From NCBI RefSeq assembly GCF_032393985.1, contig NZ_CP135918.1, positions 5,829,724 to 5,893,723 of the forward strand: DNA of 64,000 nt, in the 5' to 3' direction. The DNA is from Fischerella sp. JS2 (lineage in GTDB: Bacteria > Cyanobacteriota > Cyanobacteriia > Cyanobacteriales > Nostocaceae). A program made the position numbers and the translations under genes. The notes below the pieces were generated by a model. That model saw only the letters and a program-made list of their open reading frames with translations. It was not told where the DNA came from and ran no database searches. How positions within the stretch are numbered: position 1 is the stretch's first letter; each line of letters starts with the position of its first letter. This document shows positions 52,666 through 61,563 of the stretch, piece by piece.

Positions 52666-54195
52666 CTAAGTATTAGGTCGAAAATTCGGCAATTCTACAG
52701 ATGCTAAAGACTTTCTTCCTTTAGGTGGTCGCTCGGGATAAAGCAGTGGTGAGGGCGATTTGGAAGACTCTGTAGACTCTGACAATGAGAGGGGTAATGG
52801 TGACACGTCTAACCAGAAATCCTCATTTTCCTCAGAATCTGTATCAGCACTAGGTGAAATGACAATAATTGGTTCTTTTGTATCCTCAACGGGGGTAGCA
52901 ACCGTTTCCCAAATGGGTGTCACAACTTCATTATCACTTTTTGCATCTTCCATATCTTCTGTATTTTTTGCAACAGAGGCTGGTGATGCAGATGTAGTTT
53001 GAGCTGCAAAAAACAACTGAATTAAGTTTTCGACTTGCTCATCCAAACTAAAGGAATCTGAAGATGAAACTGTTTCTGGTTCAGTTGCATCATCAATTTC
53101 TGGCTTGGTAGTTGATTGCTCTGATGTTGATATGCTTTCTAGAGATGGAGTGTCAGCAGTAGATAATTTAGCGGAGGTAAGGTTATCCCATGTAGGCGGG
53201 GTTGATGAAGAAGATTCTACCCAGAAACTACCTGTATCTTCACCAGAAGCATCTAGTTCTGCTGACCAAGGTTGAATTGGTTGCTGGTTAGGAACTAAAG
53301 AATGAGTCCGCCCATAATTTCTAACTTGTCTGTTGTCTACATCGTTAACATAAGCATGAGTATCTGTAGAATCAGAACTAGGAATTGGTGGTGTTTCCAG
53401 ACATTTTTCTAGAGCTGCTTTAAATTGTAATGTCTGGCGTTGTTGCCGCATTAAGCGAGTACGCAATTCTCGACAAGAATTTTCTGATTGTAATAGCTGG
53501 TGGGATTGTTCGTTATATTTAGTTTGAATTAAGGTACATTCTCTCTCCAACAAGGCAAGACGTTGTTGGTTGATTTCTAGCTGTGCTTTATAGTTCTCTA
53601 TGGCAGTTTCTTGATTTTGAACTGTTTGGAGTGCAGTTTCCAATTGTTGAAATAGGGATTGTATTTGTTCTTGAGCAGCACTCAGTTCTTGAGTTTGTTG
53701 GTTAAGCATAGCCTCTGCGACAGCAGAACGCTTTTTCTGCCATTGCAAAGCTGCTTCTGACTCAGACAGAGCTGTTTTTAAACCTTCTACTTGTTCATAT
53801 AAATTATTGTTGGCAGAATGCAATTCTTCATTTAATGCCAACAGTTGTTTAAATTCAGAGTCAATCAGTGCTTCTTTTTCTTTTTCAGGCTCCGCAACCC
53901 AATCTAGCTCAGGTTTTAACTCTTCTAGCTGCTGCTGATTCAACTCTAATACGCATTGAGAATTACTAATTACCTCTACTGGTTTGTTCGTTTCGGTCAT
54001 TGACTCTTGACAAGATGCATCTTCCTGACACTGCTTATCCTCTGCTGGTGCTAACAACGGCAATTGCGAAATTGTTCTGTTTTCAACAGGCAAAACAGAA
54101 TAGAAAGGACAACTTGCTTGTTGCGGTTGCGACGCATTAGCAGGATGTAGGGGTTCAATAAAAGCCCCATTATTTGGGGTGTCTGCTTCATTCAT
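52666..54195 (-). CDS. Coiled-coil protein, unknown
   Basis: A 509-residue protein. An acidic, proline-containing N-terminus is followed by a long coiled coil at about residues 85-275 (heptads rich in Leu, Gln, Glu, such as LEQVEGLKTALSESEAALQ-like stretches) and then a Ser/Thr/Asp-rich, probably disordered C-terminal half. No membrane segment or signal. It may be a cytoskeletal or scaffold protein; not recognised. It is convergent with the flavoprotein gene. Confidence 0.65.
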   Translation of the reverse strand: MNEADTPNNGAFIEPLHPANASQPQQASCPFYSVLPVENRTISQLPLLAPAEDKQCQEDASCQESMTETNKPVEVISNSQCVLELNQQQLEELKPELDWVAEPEKEKEALIDSEFKQLLALNEELHSANNNLYEQVEGLKTALSESEAALQWQKKRSAVAEAMLNQQTQELSAAQEQIQSLFQQLETALQTVQNQETAIENYKAQLEINQQRLALLERECTLIQTKYNEQSHQLLQSENSCRELRTRLMRQQRQTLQFKAALEKCLETPPIPSSDSTDTHAYVNDVDNRQVRNYGRTHSLVPNQQPIQPWSAELDASGEDTGSFWVESSSSTPPTWDNLTSAKLSTADTPSLESISTSEQSTTKPEIDDATEPETVSSSDSFSLDEQVENLIQLFFAAQTTSASPASVAKNTEDMEDAKSDNEVVTPIWETVATPVEDTKEPIIVISPSADTDSEENEDFWLDVSPLPLSLSESTESSKSPSPLLYPERPPKGRKSLASVELPNFRPNT

Positions 54196-54479
54196 GACTT
54201 TTCACCCACCAGCTTAAACTTATTGATTGGTGACTGCGGTAGCATTAAATATCAATGCTGTATTATCAAAATCTACTCCATCAGGCAAGTTTGTCACCTC
54301 CCTAGGGAGAGTCATTTGTGATTATTTTGTTATAACTTTTCCCTGCCCAAGAATGGGAAGGTTACCAAACATCAACGAGCAAAAATTTTTCTCCTCACAC
54401 CCCTCACACTCTTCACACTCCACCCTTACCTTAAGCCACTTGCATGTCTACACACTCCTCATACCTCTCATACTCCCCA

Positions 54480-56033
54480 TCAAGGCAACCAACGAGGATA
54501 AAACCCTGTTAAGGGCAGTTGTTCTGGTTTCAGGTCTGCGGTGGACTGGTCATCGGCTATTGGTAATAATGGCATTAACCACAGGCTGCTAGTGGCAATT
54601 GTCTCTCCATCATCAGTTGTCAAAAAAGGTAAACTTGGCGTTGTAGTTGGGTTTGTCTGGGTCTGAATCTGGTCAAATAATAAACCTAAGCCATCAGGAG
54701 ATAAACTCATTTGGACGTTTCGTTGGTCAGGAGGCAGCACCAATAATGGTTTCTTTTCTCCCGTTTTGGTATCAATTGCAATTAAATATGGTTGTTCTTG
54801 ATAATATTCTCCTGGTAGTAGCTGTGTGAGCAAGCAATAGAGTGTGGGGGAGGCAGTATCAAATTGACAATTAACTATTGAACCTGTGGTGGATAAGAGT
54901 TTTTTCTCCTTACCCTGGGTGGGGACTAAAAACAAATCTCGTGTATAGTCTGTATTAAACTTAACCATTGCTGCTTGGGAACCATCCTCGGAGAAGGCTT
55001 CTACCAATCCAAATTGTGGGAAATAATCTAACGGTTTAGTGCCATCTTTTTGTAGAGGTAGAATAGCTGTTCCCTGACCTTGGGCAAGTGCTACAGCTTT
55101 ACTATCCGGTGTAATCATAAAGTCCCCCCCTGGTTGACTTTGCAAGCGTTGAGGAGTCGGTTTTTGCTCAGAACTGTTATTGGTAACTGGCATAAACCAT
55201 AACCCAAAGTCACCAGGGTTGTCTTTCTTCCCCCTTTGGACAACAACCGTTTGTCCATCAGGTGATATATCAAATTTCAAGTTTTGATACTCTTTATTGT
55301 CTAAAAGTAAGTCTACTTTAGCTGCTGGTTCTGTTTTGATTTGATGGGGCGCACTAAAGCCGGTTGTAACTGTGTACAACTGCGCTGATAGTAAGTCTTG
55401 ACTATCGGCCGGACGAGCAGAAAATAATATTCTCTGTCCATCTGGAAATGGCTTAAAGTCGGTAACGATTAAATCTTTGGGGGTAAGTATATTTTTTTGT
55501 TCTTGGGTTAAGTTGTAAAGAACTAACCTTCCTTTGTCTTCATCGCTAGCTCCGATATAAAGAATCACGCGATCGCGCGTGCTAAATGTTGTTTGAAATG
55601 GTTGTATAGTTTTATTAGTTTTTTCTTGGGTGGCAAATTTGTCTTTTGCCCCTTCTAACTGCACTTTATAAGTTGTTCCATAGGGTGCGGGCGTGATGAA
55701 GCTATAACCCATGCGTCGCCCCGCCCAACTGAATGTACCTGCTAAGGGAGGCTCTATTTTCAAATTTTCCTCTACGCTTTTCGTATCCATAGGACGGCTA
55801 AAGGTGAGGATAAAGGCTTTGTATTCTGAGCCAATTTTTTGGTTTTGGGTGGCGAAATTAGTCACAGATATATCTTTTTCTTCACTTTGTAAGTGCTTCC
55901 AAGTGAATTCACGGACACGAACTCTGACTACATCACCTTGGGATATGATTAGCCCAATTACCAAAATCAGCAGTAACATTAATGCGATCGCAACGCGATC
56001 TAAGGGTTGGAAATATGTTTTTTTCATGGTCAT
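54480..56033 (-). CDS. Ig-like / beta-propeller membrane-anchored protein
   Basis: A 517-residue protein. An N-terminal membrane anchor lies at about residues 13-31 (VAIALMLLLILVIGLIIS). An SbsA-type Ig-like domain follows at about 60-150 (FILTFSRPMDTKSVEENLKI), then a TolB/WD-like propeller to the end (DLIVTDFKPFPDGQRILFSA, FDISPDGQTVVVQRG, LSPDGLGLLFDQ). It probably faces the periplasm. The function is unknown; it shares orientation with the TIGR03943 and permease genes upstream. Confidence 0.75.
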   Translation of the reverse strand: MTMKKTYFQPLDRVAIALMLLLILVIGLIISQGDVVRVRVREFTWKHLQSEEKDISVTNFATQNQKIGSEYKAFILTFSRPMDTKSVEENLKIEPPLAGTFSWAGRRMGYSFITPAPYGTTYKVQLEGAKDKFATQEKTNKTIQPFQTTFSTRDRVILYIGASDEDKGRLVLYNLTQEQKNILTPKDLIVTDFKPFPDGQRILFSARPADSQDLLSAQLYTVTTGFSAPHQIKTEPAAKVDLLLDNKEYQNLKFDISPDGQTVVVQRGKKDNPGDFGLWFMPVTNNSSEQKPTPQRLQSQPGGDFMITPDSKAVALAQGQGTAILPLQKDGTKPLDYFPQFGLVEAFSEDGSQAAMVKFNTDYTRDLFLVPTQGKEKKLLSTTGSIVNCQFDTASPTLYCLLTQLLPGEYYQEQPYLIAIDTKTGEKKPLLVLPPDQRNVQMSLSPDGLGLLFDQIQTQTNPTTTPSLPFLTTDDGETIATSSLWLMPLLPIADDQSTADLKPEQLPLTGFYPRWLP

Positions 56034-56092
56034 TAGTCATTAGTCATTGGTCATTAGTCATTAGTCACTCACAAATGACAATTAACTAATAA

Positions 56093-56866
56093 CTAATAAC
56101 TATAGGGATTTTTGGGTTGGGGAATTTTTTTCAGGGAACTGGCAACAATGGTAAGCTGACGTTTGTCTGCTATTGTTTCTGTGGTCATTTCTCCCTCTAC
56201 TTCTAGCCAGGTATCAGGTGGATACTGGTCGCGAATTTCTTTTAATTTGACTGGTAATCCTACCGGATAAGCATCAGCGGCACAGCAAGTCAGAACAAAT
56301 CGTGCTAAAAAGAGATATTCTTTTCCTAGATCTGGTGGGTGAATGACAAATCCCTGTACCTTGACTTTACTGCCTTGATATCTATCGGGTTCTGGATAGA
56401 CGTTAAGCATACGTACCCAGTCTACGAGCGATCGCTGTTCAGGAGCAATAGAAGCGCGGAACGCTTGTGGTTTGACGCGTGTGGAACCCAATAATTCACT
56501 GAAATCTCGTTGCGCTGCTTTATCACTGGCAAATACTTGTGGTGTAATGATAAATCCCAGCACTGCTGCCACTAACAGCAATGCACTACCCCATCCAGGC
56601 GGAAATAAATTTATGTGTTGAAAGTTGGCAGTTACTTCATAGCGACGTCGCTGCCAAGCTTGTTTGATTTTGAAAAAACTGATAATTAGTAAGCCGAATC
56701 CGGCTGTAACTACTAATCCAAAATAATTGGGATGAATTAACAAATTCAGTTTGTTAGTTAGCCAGTACTTTAATAACAAAATACCCCAAGCAGTAATTGC
56801 TAGGATATCAAGCCACGAAAGTAACAAGTTTTTAAGTTTAGATTTGCGATTCGGGATTGTTGTCAT
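56093..56866 (-). CDS. TIGR03943-family protein (DUF1980, YcgQ-like)
   Basis: A 257-residue membrane protein. Two to three N-terminal segments (WLDILAITAWGILLLKYWL, GLVVTAGFGLLIISFF) precede a C-terminal outside domain with VQGFVIHPPDLGKEYLFLARFVLTCCAADA and the ending QLTIVASSLKKI. The family is nearly always encoded with a YraQ/DUF318 permease, as here (52 bases upstream on the same strand). A role in metal or small-solute transport is proposed for the pair; zinc control is known for some relatives, but no Zur box was seen. Confidence 0.85.
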   Translation of the reverse strand: MTTIPNRKSKLKNLLLSWLDILAITAWGILLLKYWLTNKLNLLIHPNYFGLVVTAGFGLLIISFFKIKQAWQRRRYEVTANFQHINLFPPGWGSALLLVAAVLGFIITPQVFASDKAAQRDFSELLGSTRVKPQAFRASIAPEQRSLVDWVRMLNVYPEPDRYQGSKVKVQGFVIHPPDLGKEYLFLARFVLTCCAADAYPVGLPVKLKEIRDQYPPDTWLEVEGEMTTETIADKRQLTIVASSLKKIPQPKNPYSY

Positions 56867-56918
56867 TGCTCCAGAGTCAAAAGTTTATGCATTCACAATT
56901 GATCTTTAGGCAAGTTTT

Positions 56919-57965
56919 TTAAATAAAGTGCAAATTCAGGATCAGAGTGAACAAAAAAGTTAATAGTGCTGCTAAACCAAACAGGTAAAAGATCGCTCTG
57001 GGTTTAAAAATTGTTAACATCAACCCCACACCTTTAAGGTCAACCATTGGTCCAAATACCAAAAATGCTAATAAGGAACCACTGGTAAAAACAGAGGCAA
57101 AAGACAGAGCAAAAAAAGAATCAACTGTAGAACAAATTGACACTACTGCCGCCAATACCAACATGGCAGCAATTGAACTAATGGGACCTGAACCTAAGCT
57201 AAGAATTAATTCGCGAGGAGCAAGAACTTGAATAGCAGCTGCGATCGCACTGCCAATCACTAGTACTGCTCCCAATTCCCGCAGTTCCTGCACGGTATTT
57301 TCTAACACTAATTGGAGTTTAGCTCCCAGGGGTTTACTCTGTGTATAATTTGCAGTTGTGGCTTCCGCAGCAGTTTCTAAGCGCGTAGTTTGCCCTGCTC
57401 CTAACAAAAACGTTCCAGACTGTAGTAAAGTCGGTATACTTGCTTGCTGCTGTGCTTGGGAAAATTTCGGACGGCGTTTTGTTTGTACAGTGGGAGGTGG
57501 GTTAAATTTCAAGTAACGAGCAAGCGCTGGTTGAACTATGGGAGTCAGGTCTTTTTGAAAACTAAAGACAAAGCCAATAATAGTTGCGATTAATAGGGAA
57601 AACACTACTCGTAATACTACTATTTCTGGCTGATCGCGAAATGCTGTCCAAGTCGCCCAAATCACAATTGGATTAATTGTTGGTGCTGCAAGCAAAAAAC
57701 CAATTGCTACTGAGGTAGGCACTCCCTGCATCAATAAGCGTCGTGCTACTGGCACGTTACCACACTCACAGACCGGAAACAAAAACCCTATCATACTACC
57801 AACTAAAGCCCCTAGTAGGGGATTTTTGGGCATTTTTTCTACCAATTTGCGCTCATCTACAAAAAATAGCAGCAAGCTGGAGAATAATACTCCCAACAGC
57901 AAAAAAGGCATCGCCTCGACTAGCAGACTCAGAAATAGAGTAAAACCATTGTTAAATTTATTCAT
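56919..57965 (-). CDS. Permease (DUF318, YraQ/YcgR-like)
   Basis: A 348-residue membrane protein with about eight segments, from the ATG at 57965 (a TTG five codons earlier is possible). Family motifs FPVCECGNVPVARRLLMQGVP and FLLAAPTINPIVIWATW are clear, the first with the conserved CxC that may bind metal. The central cytoplasmic loop of about 70 residues is variable. It forms a pair with the TIGR03943 gene. The substrate is unknown. Confidence 0.87.
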   Translation of the reverse strand: MNKFNNGFTLFLSLLVEAMPFLLLGVLFSSLLLFFVDERKLVEKMPKNPLLGALVGSMIGFLFPVCECGNVPVARRLLMQGVPTSVAIGFLLAAPTINPIVIWATWTAFRDQPEIVVLRVVFSLLIATIIGFVFSFQKDLTPIVQPALARYLKFNPPPTVQTKRRPKFSQAQQQASIPTLLQSGTFLLGAGQTTRLETAAEATTANYTQSKPLGAKLQLVLENTVQELRELGAVLVIGSAIAAAIQVLAPRELILSLGSGPISSIAAMLVLAAVVSICSTVDSFFALSFASVFTSGSLLAFLVFGPMVDLKGVGLMLTIFKPRAIFYLFGLAALLTFLFTLILNLHFI

Positions 57966-58504
57966 GGGCGTCGCTGTCAAAAGCGGTTTTTAGTTATGAG
58001 GTTCTGCCAAGTCATTTTAACGAAATGGGGATCAAAAACAGATAAAGACTATATAAGCATTCATCAAACCTTCAATTCATAATTAGTGTGTATAATTTGA
58101 TTTGAAAGCTTGCAAACCATTACTGGTGATGAATAATTTTTTCGATTTGGTTTGTCTACAGGTAATGAGTCTTATTCCTAGATAGCTAAACTACAAAAAT
58201 AGTTCCAATTCTAGAACTTAATTACTTCCTAGCCCAATTTTTGATTACATTTTTTTATAATTACATTAAGTTTGCTTAATATGATGCTGTATTTTATGCT
58301 TTTTTATCAAGTATTCATAGTTTGTTTCACATACGAGGGTCGCCCTTAGATGTTAACTATTTAGACAAGAGGATGTTTATATCAACATGTGATTTGATTT
58401 TCTACTATAAAAATTTTAAAATTGCAAGACCAATAAGGAACAAATTAACTTAGGTAGATATAAATAAACAAAAAAGCTTCTGTAACTAAGAGTCTTAGCA
58501 AATC
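57966..58504. other. AT-rich gene-free region
   Basis: About 540 bases without a credible gene on either strand. It contains the promoter of the permease gene on its left side. No repeat block or operator was recognised. Confidence 0.45.
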
Positions 58505-59193
58505 TTAAGTTAAACTTTCTGGATCTATACCCAACGCTTTTAGCTGTTCCGCTAGTATTTGCGCCCGTAGTTCTGCTTCTAGGCGGCGTTGTTCTGCTTT
58601 TTGAATGCGTTCTTCTGGTGTGAGCAATCTTTGGCCTTGCTCGTCATACCAGTACAACCACTCCCGTGTAATACCTTGATAAGTTCCCCGTTCTCTGCCA
58701 ATTCCTAAACCAATTTCGCTTAGCCAAACTGGATTTCCTGGCTGCAAAATATATTCACCATTCTCTAAGCGATACACCTCTAGAGGTGGTTTCTTACGAC
58801 GACGGGGATTGTATACTACATAGTATGAAATCCCTAATTCTGCGTAGAGTTCTTTTTTAGTAGTGTACTCGTCCCGATACTTGTGAGAAACAACTTCCAA
58901 CACTAAAATGGGTAGTTTTTTCTCTTCCCACAGCACATAACTTAAACGCAAATCTTCATCAATGAAGCGCTGAACTCCCAAGCTGAGAAACCCATCAGGG
59001 ACAATAGCAGGTTGGTCAGGGTCATAATAAATACCCATATCAACCCCAACCAACGATCTGACCACAGCAAAGCCAATATTGCTTTTAATAAGCTAGGAAC
59101 TAAATCTTGTAGTTCGTTATCCACAGGTGTGTCGTCAGAATCGGGTAATTCCTCAGAAGAGGGTAAGCAGTTTAGGGGGTTGTACTCTAACAT
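58505..59193 (-). pseudogene. Uma2-family gene with a frameshift
   Basis: The N-terminal part reads in one frame from ATG 59193 (MLEYNPLNCLPSSEELPDSD to ALLWSDRW). The rest reads in another from about 59065 (LVGVDMGIYYDPDQPAIVPD to the stop at 58505). Together they make a normal Uma2 protein of about 228 residues with PDGFLSLGV, PILVLEVVSHKY and the nuclease-like lysine in TTKKELYAELG. The junction lies near 59045-59070, at a G-rich stretch, and is consistent with loss of one base. It may be a real pseudogene or a sequence error. Confidence 0.75.
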
Positions 59194-59389
59194 GGGAGAT
59201 TTGCAGAATTAAGATTCTACTATAGATTGTAGAGAAGGATTTCAATGATTTGATATGAGTAGCGATCGCACAGTGTCGATGAATGAAGTAGGCTTTCAAA
59301 AAAATACCCACACCTAGATAAAGTGGGGCAATACTACGCGTACTGAGAAATAAATATCGTAAAAGTCATCTGTACCAATCAGCAGACAA

Positions 59390-59596
59390 TCAAAAAGTCC
59401 ATTCGTGATTTGGATCGTTCAATGCAGCACGAACAGATGTTAAATTGGCAAGGTCTTTGAATGGGCTGGATTTAGCTATTTCTGTGATTGAATTTAAAGC
59501 AAGGGCTAATTGCTCATTATTACCAGATGCGATCGCACTATCACCAACAGAAAATAAAGCACGAAAGTTTTCTGCACGTTCATCCTTAAACTCTGC
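59390..59596 (-). pseudogene. Truncated C-terminal end of an unidentified gene
   Basis: On the reverse strand a clean coding stretch reads DERAENFRALFSVGDSAIAS, NEQLALALNSITEIAKSSPF and NDPNHEWTF, ending at TGA (59390-59392). Composition is fully protein-like and contains a HIP1 octamer, but there is no start: the 5' side runs straight into the ctctgcgtt repeat. The gene was probably cut by that repeat or by a deletion. Family not recognised. Confidence 0.5.
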
Positions 59597-59635
59597 GTTC
59601 CTCTGCGCTTACCTTTGCGAGCCTTTGCGTTTAAA
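59588..59635. repeat. ctctgcgtt-type dispersed repeat
   Basis: ctctgcgttcctctgcgctt and cctttgcgagcctttgcgttt, closely similar to 40000-40055. It abuts the truncated gene end at 59390-59596. Confidence 0.65.
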
Positions 59636-59673
59636 ATTATTTTCCAAATCGTTTTTATTCGTGAATTAGCACA

Positions 59674-59706
59674 TAAAAAAGGGCAGGCATCGAACCCACC
59701 CCTTTA
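59674..59706 (-). terminator. Rho-independent terminator of ndhD1
   Basis: On the reverse strand AAAGGG...GGG, a TTCG-containing loop and CC...CCCTTT form a hairpin followed by a run of six T residues (59675-59680 as A on the + strand). It ends about 38 bases after the ndhD1 stop. Confidence 0.75.
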
Positions 59707-59743
59707 ACTATCACTAAAGGTAAAAAATTTTATTTGTTTTACC

Positions 59744-61312
59744 TTACTCAATTTCCGGCGCACTTAACGATACTTCCGGTGTTATTTGCTGTGCCAATGT
59801 CGGTACTGCATCACGCAACCTTTCTGTTAGCTGTACAGTTGTGGCATCGTAAACCTGAGTCAAAATCTTGGGATACAAACCAATGCCAATAATTGGCACT
59901 AACAAACAGGCGATAATAAAGATTTCACGGGGTTCGGCATCAATAAGTTTTTGGTGAGACACCAATTCTTGGTTTTCTTGACCATAGAAAATTTCCCGCA
60001 GCATAGACAGCAGATAAATCGGCGTTAAAATCACGCCAACTGCCATCAAGAAGACTACGATAATTTTGAAAGTGGAACTATAGGCATCGCTAGTGGCAAA
60101 ACCCACAAAGACCATCAATTCTGCCACAAAACCACTCATTCCTGGTAATGCCAAAGACGCCAAGGAACAAGTCGTCCACATAGCGAAAATCTTACCCATT
60201 TTCTTACCGACACCGCCCATCTCATCCAACATCAGAGTGTGTGTGCGGTCGTAAGTTGCTCCCACTAAAAAGAATAAACTCGCCCCAATCAACCCGTGGG
60301 ACACCATTTGCAGCATTGCACCATTCAAACCCAAATCTGTGAAGGAAGCAATACCAATGGTGACAAAGCCCATGTGAGAAATTGAAGAGTAGGCAATTTT
60401 GCGCTTGAGATTACGCTGGGCAAAGGATGTCAAAGCAGCGTAGATAATATTAACTACCCCCAAAATTACCAATACAGGCGCAAAATAAGCATGGGCATCA
60501 GGAAGCATCTGGGCATTCATACGAATTAAGGCGTAACCACCCATTTTTAACAGAATGCCAGCCAGCAACATATGCACAGGGGCTGTAGCTTCACCGTGGG
60601 CATCTGGTAGCCAGGTATGGAGTGGAAAGATGGGTAACTTGACAGCATAAGCAATCAAGAAAGCAGCATACAGCCATAATTGTAAATTCAAAGCGAAGTT
60701 TTTCGCTGCGAGCGATCGCATATCAAAGGTGACTGTATCGCCGTAAAATGCCATTGCTAGGGCAGCTACCAAAATAAATAGTGAACCCCCCGCAGTGTAC
60801 AAAATAAATTTGGTGGCTGCGTATTGACGTTTTTTACCTCCCCAAATCGCTAACAGCAAGTACACTGGAATCAATTCCAGTTCCCACACTAGGAAAAACA
60901 ACAACATATCCTGGACAGCGAACACAGCAATCTGTCCGCCGTACATCGCCAGGATTAAAAAGTAAAATAGCCTCGGCTTCAGTGTCACAGGCCAAGCCGC
61001 TAAAGTCGCCAGTGTGGTAATGAATCCAGTCAAAATAATTAGGGGCATAGACAAACCATCCGCCCCTACTGACCAATTCAAATCCAGTTGTGGAACCCAA
61101 GGGTAACTCTCAAATAATTGCAAATTGGGATTAGAGAAGTCATACCCAAGGTAAAAAGCAGTAACAATTAGTGCAAAATCTATCAGCCCAACGATGAGGG
61201 CATACCAACGCACCGTTTTACCATCTTTATCCGGCAAGACGGGAATTAGCAGCGATGCTGCTATCGGTAACAGGATGATTGTAGTCAGCCAGGGAAAATT
61301 AGCTGTATTCAT
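59744..61312 (-). CDS. ndhD1: NAD(P)H-quinone oxidoreductase subunit 4 (NdhD1)
   Basis: A 522-residue proton-pumping membrane subunit of the photosynthetic NDH-1 complex, with about 14 segments. Key residues are visible: the glutamate in [21 protein letters not shown] and lysines in the [21 protein letters not shown] stretch. The N-terminus [16 protein letters not shown] follows the ATG at 61312. It lies downstream of ndhF1 on the same strand, the arrangement of the respiratory/cyclic-flow NDH-1L set, so D1 is chosen over D2-D4. A terminator lies between the two genes. Confidence 0.92.
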   Translation of the reverse strand: MNTANFPWLTTIILLPIAASLLIPVLPDKDGKTVRWYALIVGLIDFALIVTAFYLGYDFSNPNLQLFESYPWVPQLDLNWSVGADGLSMPLIILTGFITTLATLAAWPVTLKPRLFYFLILAMYGGQIAVFAVQDMLLFFLVWELELIPVYLLLAIWGGKKRQYAATKFILYTAGGSLFILVAALAMAFYGDTVTFDMRSLAAKNFALNLQLWLYAAFLIAYAVKLPIFPLHTWLPDAHGEATAPVHMLLAGILLKMGGYALIRMNAQMLPDAHAYFAPVLVILGVVNIIYAALTSFAQRNLKRKIAYSSISHMGFVTIGIASFTDLGLNGAMLQMVSHGLIGASLFFLVGATYDRTHTLMLDEMGGVGKKMGKIFAMWTTCSLASLALPGMSGFVAELMVFVGFATSDAYSSTFKIIVVFLMAVGVILTPIYLLSMLREIFYGQENQELVSHQKLIDAEPREIFIIACLLVPIIGIGLYPKILTQVYDATTVQLTERLRDAVPTLAQQITPEVSLSAPEIE

Positions 61313-61417
61313 TGAAGTTGCTCTCAAGGTTCGGCTATCTGCTACTAGCTATTAACTAGCAGTTTTTTCATGATCTGGTTGTTATTTGTTAGGTTGATTT
61401 AACAAAAATCAAAAAAT

Positions 61418-61451
61418 ATGAAGGCAGGTGAACCGATTGCCCTGCCTTCAT
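61418..61451 (-). terminator. Terminator between ndhF1 and ndhD1
   Basis: ATGAAGGCAGG (61418-61428) and CCTGCCTTCAT (61441-61451) form a perfect 11-bp stem. On the reverse strand it is followed by a T-rich run (complement of 61402-61417). It lies 113 bases after the ndhF1 stop and about 105 bases before the ndhD1 start. Confidence 0.8.
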
Positions 61452-61563
61452 CTAAATTTCAGTTATCAGTTATCAGTTATTGGTTTGCATTGCAGGCAAT
61501 GGTTGTGGATCTAATTTGCCAACATGAGGCTGTTTACTGATAACTGTTCACTGTTCACTGAAT

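Larger units (their letters stand above)
59194..59743. other. Spacer with gene remnant, repeat and terminator
   Basis: The spacer upstream of the Uma2 pseudogene and downstream of ndhD1 holds the truncated gene end at 59390, a ctctgcgtt repeat at 59588-59635 and the ndhD1 terminator. Positions 59194-59389 show nothing further. Confidence 0.5.

Noticed and set aside
54227-54592. Forward frame of 121 codons between the coiled-coil and propeller genes
   Set aside because: It runs over repeat DNA and the antisense of the propeller gene's end; composition is poor.
57966-58200. Zur box upstream of the permease/TIGR03943 pair
   Set aside because: Relatives can be zinc-controlled, but no TGATAAT...ATTATCA-type palindrome was found here.
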